Positions 7,283 to 9,910 of a stretch of DNA of 9,910 nucleotides are shown piece by piece. The stretch comes from Candidatus Atribacteria bacterium (GTDB lineage: Bacteria; Atribacterota; Atribacteria; Atribacterales; Atribacteraceae). Numbering within the stretch: the stretch's first letter is position 1; each line of letters begins with the position of its first letter. Under the pieces are notes generated by a model. It saw nothing but the letters and a program-made list of their open reading frames with translations. It did not search any database and had not been told where the DNA came from. The position numbers and the translations under genes were made by a program. The DNA lies in NCBI GenBank assembly GCA_026390275.1, contig JAPLGF010000048.1, positions 1 through 9,910 of the forward strand, written 5' to 3'.

Positions 7283-7351
7283 CCCGGCCGTTTTGTGGCC
7301 GGGTGACCGGGTGATCCCAAAAATACCGCCCAAGAAGAGGTCTCACCCGGT
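7283..7351. repeat. Overlapping inverted repeats with mutually exclusive pairings
   Basis: CCCGGCC (7283-7289) pairs with GGCCGGG (7297-7303) across a 7-base loop. ACCGGGTGA (7306-7314) pairs with TCACCCGGT (7343-7351) over 28 bases. CCGGGTGA occurs twice in tandem (7299-7306 and 7307-7314), so the distal TCACCCGG arm (7343-7350) can pair with either copy. Pairing with the first copy would break the small hairpin. On the minus strand the elements lie upstream of the lipoprotein gene, and on the plus strand upstream of the predicted promoter of the mosaic gene. The pattern suggests a regulatory leader or a palindromic repeat. No riboswitch consensus is recognised. Confidence 0.45.
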
Positions 7352-7479
7352 AAAATAAATAGCCTATTCTATAATACGTTTTATCATGGTTTATGATGCC
7401 ATTTTTTCCTTAGAAAATGAAGAGTACCGGCCTGTTATTTACCGTTATTGATGGATGAGTGATATCATTCTCGTTTTAC

Positions 7480-7508
7480 TTTCCATTTTGCAAGGGCTGG
7501 GATACAAT
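7480..7508 (+). promoter_or_regulatory. Weak sigma70-type promoter of the mosaic-protein gene
   Basis: TTTCCA (7480-7485, four of six) and TACAAT (7503-7508, five of six) are 17 bases apart. The predicted start near 7515 leaves a leader of about 47 bases. A G run (7549-7556) precedes the TTG start at 7562 and can serve as the Shine-Dalgarno site. Confidence 0.35.
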
Positions 7509-7561
7509 GATGGTGCAGTTACAAGTGATTCCAATGTGTTAAAGAGCTGGGGGGGGTTCCA

Positions 7562-9814
7562 TTGATCGATCGGAAACAGATTATTCTATTCTGCCTTACC
7601 GTGTGTGTCATTCCGATTTGTTTCTTTTCTGCATTTGCCCAGGAAGTATCTCCTTCTCCTCAAATGGAAGGAATTGATGGTACTGGGGCGGTTCTTTCTT
7701 TGACGGTTTCACCATCGGTGGTACAACCTGGTGGTCAGGTCACGGTAGCTTTTAGCGGGATTCCGGGAAATGAGAAGGACTGGATCGGGATTTACGCGCA
7801 AGACACTTCGGATCGGGATTATGGTGTCTGGAAATACTGTGATGGGAAGAAGGAGGGTTCTCTCATCTTTGATGCTCCCACCAAAGAGGGGACCTACGAG
7901 TTCCGGGTTTTTGAGAGTGATACTGTTCATCGAATCGGGAAAAGTGATCCTTTTGTGGTCAGAAAAATCAACATTTCCGCTACCAACTGGACAATCAAAA
8001 AAAACCGGGGGATTACCATCGAGATTCCAGGAAACTGGACCATGGATGAATCCCAGGATTCCAGTGGCTGGTTTCAGGGAGAAAGTGATAATCCAGATAT
8101 TGCCTTTGGATATTTCTTTCAGGACCAGTTCGATGATCAAGTTTTAGAAATGAATGTAACTGAAGACCAGAGTATCGTCATTTCTGGTATTCCCTTCCGC
8201 TTTGTCAGGGGACAATTAAAAAAGCAGACGGTTTTCATCTGGCTTTTTTTCACCCGCGATCCTTTTGAAAAAGGGAAAAAACTTGGTTTTTTAGGGGGTG
8301 CCCAGCAAAGCATTTGGTCGGATGCTGAACCAATCATTCGGCGGATAAAGGATTCGATCCAGATCACCAAAAGTACCGGAGAACCCACCACCGAAATCAA
8401 ACCGGCCGCTCCCTCGACGCTCAAACTCAATAAAGAGAACTACGCCCCGGACGAAAAGATGGAAGTCATTTTTACCGCTCCTGCATCCTACCCGACGAAT
8501 GCCTGGGTGGGGATCATCCCTTCTGAAACTCCCCATGGAGAGGAAAGCGTTAATGACAAGTACGATATCACCTATCAATATTTGGAAGGCAAGACCTCAG
8601 GTACGCTTGGTTTTGTGGCTCCTTCCCAACCGGGATCATACGATGTCAGGATGCATGATACAGATGGCAACGGAAAAGAAGTTGCCTCGATAACCTTTAC
8701 CGTGGCAACTCTGCAGCCCACTCCCGACGGAGAGGCCGAGAAGCGATCCCAGGCGATGAAGCTCCGCTCGGAGGGCATCGCCCTGCAAAAAGAGGGCAAA
8801 TACCAGGAAGCTCTGGAAAAATACTGGGAGAGTGTGAAACTTCGTCCCGACCCGGAGCTGGAAGTACATATTAAAAAGCTGGAAGCCTATATTGAACAAG
8901 TGAAAACTATCGTGACTCCTCCCCCTCAGCCCTCCCCGATTTATACCCCGGCGTCTTCATTGACCCCCGAAGGTGACAAATCCGGTCTATCCGCTTCTCC
9001 CGATACCCTCAACCCGGGGAAACCTATCACGGTTACTTTCAGTCGGGAGGGATACGGTCCGCAGGCTTGGATTGGGTTTTTTAAGGCTGGTGATCCAGAT
9101 AAAAGCTACCGGGAATGGTCGTATCTCAAAGATTTTAAAAGTGATTCCTTTACTGTGATTGCTCCCAAAGAATTAGGAAAATATGATTTCCGGATTTTTC
9201 AGGATGCCGGGTACATCCAGGTGGCCATCAGTAATCCAGTCGTAGTGGTGCAATATCAACCCGTTATCAAACTTCTTAAACTGGACGTTCATCCGGGAGA
9301 AAAAATATCTGTTACCTATGGTGATCCTCCCATTTTCCAGGATGCCTGGATCAGATTTTATCAAGAAGGATCGCCTGATAATGGCTATCGTTCCTATTCC
9401 TACCTGCGAGATCTGAAGGATTCCACCTATACCGTCGATGCTCCCAAAGAACTGGGACGGTATAATTTCCGCATGTTCTTAGACGCTGGATATGTCCCGG
9501 TGGGAGTGAGTGAGAGTGTGAAAGTCAAACAATACCAGCCATCTTTCACTATTTCTCAGACAGAGGTTGATGGAGTGAAAAAAATTGTGGTTCGGTTTTT
9601 TAATCCTCCCATTTTCCAGGATGCCTGGATCGGATTTTATCAAGAAGGATCGCCTGATAATGGCTATCGTTCCTATTCCTACCTGCGAGATTTGAAGGAT
9701 TCCACCTATACCGTCGATGCTCCCAAAGAACTGGGACGGTATAATTTCCGCATGTTCTTAGACGCTGGATATGTCCCGGTGGGAGTGAGTGAGAGGGTTA
9801 TGATAAGCAAGTGA
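7562..9814 (+). CDS. Exported mosaic protein: five Ig-like domains, PsbP-like segment, TPR-like helices
   Basis: This 750-residue protein is read from a TTG behind a G-rich ribosome binding site. A signal peptide (1-26) ends in FSAFA with likely signal peptidase I cleavage before Gln27. It has five beta-sandwich units at about 44-134, 284-383, 474-566, 567-659 and 660-750. They share the pattern W-(I/V)-G/R-(F/I), a later YL or WKY, (A)P..(L)G.Y.(F/V)R, and usually DAGY. Residues 138-270 contain IEIPGNWTMDE and end RRIKDSIQI, like PsbP/DcrB-type small lipoprotein domains. Residues about 392-448 form a helix pair with EGIALQKEGKYQEALEKYWES, a TPR-type unit. A Pro-rich linker (452-464) follows. 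The last three Ig-like units are in tandem with a 93-residue period. No catalytic motif, S-layer motif, LPXTG or membrane anchor is seen, so it is probably released or held non-covalently. It may act in adhesion or assembly, but this is inference. Confidence 0.8.
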   Translation: MIDRKQIILFCLTVCVIPICFFSAFAQEVSPSPQMEGIDGTGAVLSLTVSPSVVQPGGQVTVAFSGIPGNEKDWIGIYAQDTSDRDYGVWKYCDGKKEGSLIFDAPTKEGTYEFRVFESDTVHRIGKSDPFVVRKINISATNWTIKKNRGITIEIPGNWTMDESQDSSGWFQGESDNPDIAFGYFFQDQFDDQVLEMNVTEDQSIVISGIPFRFVRGQLKKQTVFIWLFFTRDPFEKGKKLGFLGGAQQSIWSDAEPIIRRIKDSIQITKSTGEPTTEIKPAAPSTLKLNKENYAPDEKMEVIFTAPASYPTNAWVGIIPSETPHGEESVNDKYDITYQYLEGKTSGTLGFVAPSQPGSYDVRMHDTDGNGKEVASITFTVATLQPTPDGEAEKRSQAMKLRSEGIALQKEGKYQEALEKYWESVKLRPDPELEVHIKKLEAYIEQVKTIVTPPPQPSPIYTPASSLTPEGDKSGLSASPDTLNPGKPITVTFSREGYGPQAWIGFFKAGDPDKSYREWSYLKDFKSDSFTVIAPKELGKYDFRIFQDAGYIQVAISNPVVVVQYQPVIKLLKLDVHPGEKISVTYGDPPIFQDAWIRFYQEGSPDNGYRSYSYLRDLKDSTYTVDAPKELGRYNFRMFLDAGYVPVGVSESVKVKQYQPSFTISQTEVDGVKKIVVRFFNPPIFQDAWIGFYQEGSPDNGYRSYSYLRDLKDSTYTVDAPKELGRYNFRMFLDAGYVPVGVSERVMISK
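9324..9516 (+). repeat. Near-identical direct repeat, copy 1 (within Ig-like unit 4)
   Basis: This 193-base stretch matches 9603-9795 at all but two positions (A9353/G9632, C9413/T9692). The period is 279 bases, or 93 codons. It encodes the PPIFQDAWI...GYVPVGVSE part of the unit. The first difference changes Arg to Gly and the second is silent in a Leu codon. Confidence 0.95.
9603..9795 (+). repeat. Near-identical direct repeat, copy 2 (within Ig-like unit 5)
   Basis: This is the second copy of the 193-base repeat. The match stops sharply at both ends. The preceding 28 codons of each unit differ strongly in protein sequence, and after 9795 the two copies diverge at once (VKVKQYQ against VMISK). 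The unit boundary itself is therefore not what was copied. Confidence 0.95.
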
Positions 9815-9829
9815 GAGATGAATGAGTGA

Positions 9830-9895
9830 GGGGGGATTTGACTTGGACGCGGTAAACATCGAATCCCCCCTGTGTCCCCCCTTGACCAAAAGGGG
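9830..9895. repeat. GC-rich palindromic intergenic element after the mosaic gene
   Basis: GGGGGGATT (9830-9838) pairs with AATCCCCCC (9862-9870), and CCCCTT (9878-9883) pairs with AAGGGG (9890-9895) over a 6-base loop. It lies in 96 bases of non-coding sequence after the stop. It lacks a U tract, so it is a repeat-type palindrome more than a terminator. It resembles the CCCCC/GGGGG palindromes dispersed in many bacterial genomes. The window ends shortly after. Confidence 0.5.
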
Positions 9896-9910
9896 AGATT
9901 CCTGGAGGAT

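Larger units (their letters stand above)
7213..7561. other. Divergent intergenic region with inverted repeats and a candidate promoter
   Basis: This 349-base region separates the divergent lipoprotein and mosaic-protein genes. It holds the lipoprotein's ribosome binding site (7220-7224), the inverted repeats at 7283-7351, a small ATCAT/ATGAT palindrome (7383-7397) and a candidate rightward promoter (7480-7508). On the minus strand, TATTAT at 7376-7371 could be a -10 box for the lipoprotein gene, but no good -35 box is visible. If it is used, the inverted repeats would sit in the lipoprotein 5' leader. Confidence 0.5.

Noticed and set aside
9324..9795. Transposon insertion or CRISPR-like repeat as the cause of the duplicated 193 bases
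   Set aside because: The repeat is in frame within one gene, with no spacers, target duplication or mobile gene. Domain duplication and conversion explain it.
7562..9814. S-layer or cell-wall-anchored protein
   Set aside because: No SLH, LPXTG or C-terminal membrane anchor is seen, and the last Ig-like unit runs to the stop codon.

Overview
The window looks like an ordinary bacterial chromosome segment with moderate GC. It has GGAGG-type ribosome binding sites, several TTG or GTG starts, and sigma70-like promoters. It holds five protein genes. No gene is diagnostic of a lineage. The secreted multi-domain proteins and the large cyclic-di-GMP sensor suit a free-living anaerobe, and Atribacterota or a Firmicutes-related lineage is only a weak guess. 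There are no tRNAs, rRNAs, CRISPR arrays, transposases or phage genes.

Layout: (1) 3-584 (+), the 3' part of a CPBP-family intramembrane protease gene, followed by a perfect 14-bp hairpin terminator. (2) 585-960, a spacer that appears to carry a small structured RNA on the minus strand with its own promoter and U-tract terminator. (3) 961-5076 (+), a 1371-residue membrane sensor with the order CHASE4, HAMP, three PAS, GAF-like, PAS, GGDEF, HD-GYP. (4) 5174-6361 (+), an exported protein with an N-terminal beta-sandwich and a C-terminal SGNH-hydrolase-like domain. (5) 6676-7212 (-), a small lipoprotein convergent with it. (6) 7213-7561, a divergent spacer with competing inverted repeats. (7) 7562-9814 (+), a 750-residue exported mosaic with five Ig-like domains, a PsbP-like segment and a TPR-like helical pair. 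(8) 9815-9910, GC-rich palindromic intergenic sequence.

How the parts relate: the sensor reads an extracytoplasmic signal through CHASE4 and intracellular signals through PAS and GAF, and both its synthase and hydrolase motifs for cyclic-di-GMP look intact. The three genes after it all encode exported envelope proteins without recognised substrates. Each appears to have its own promoter or strand, so they are not an obvious operon, and a link to cyclic-di-GMP output is only positional. The most notable points are the minus-strand RNA candidate, the 193-bp near-identical repeat inside the last gene that looks like gene conversion, the competing hairpins in the divergent spacer, and the unassigned SGNH-like exported protein.
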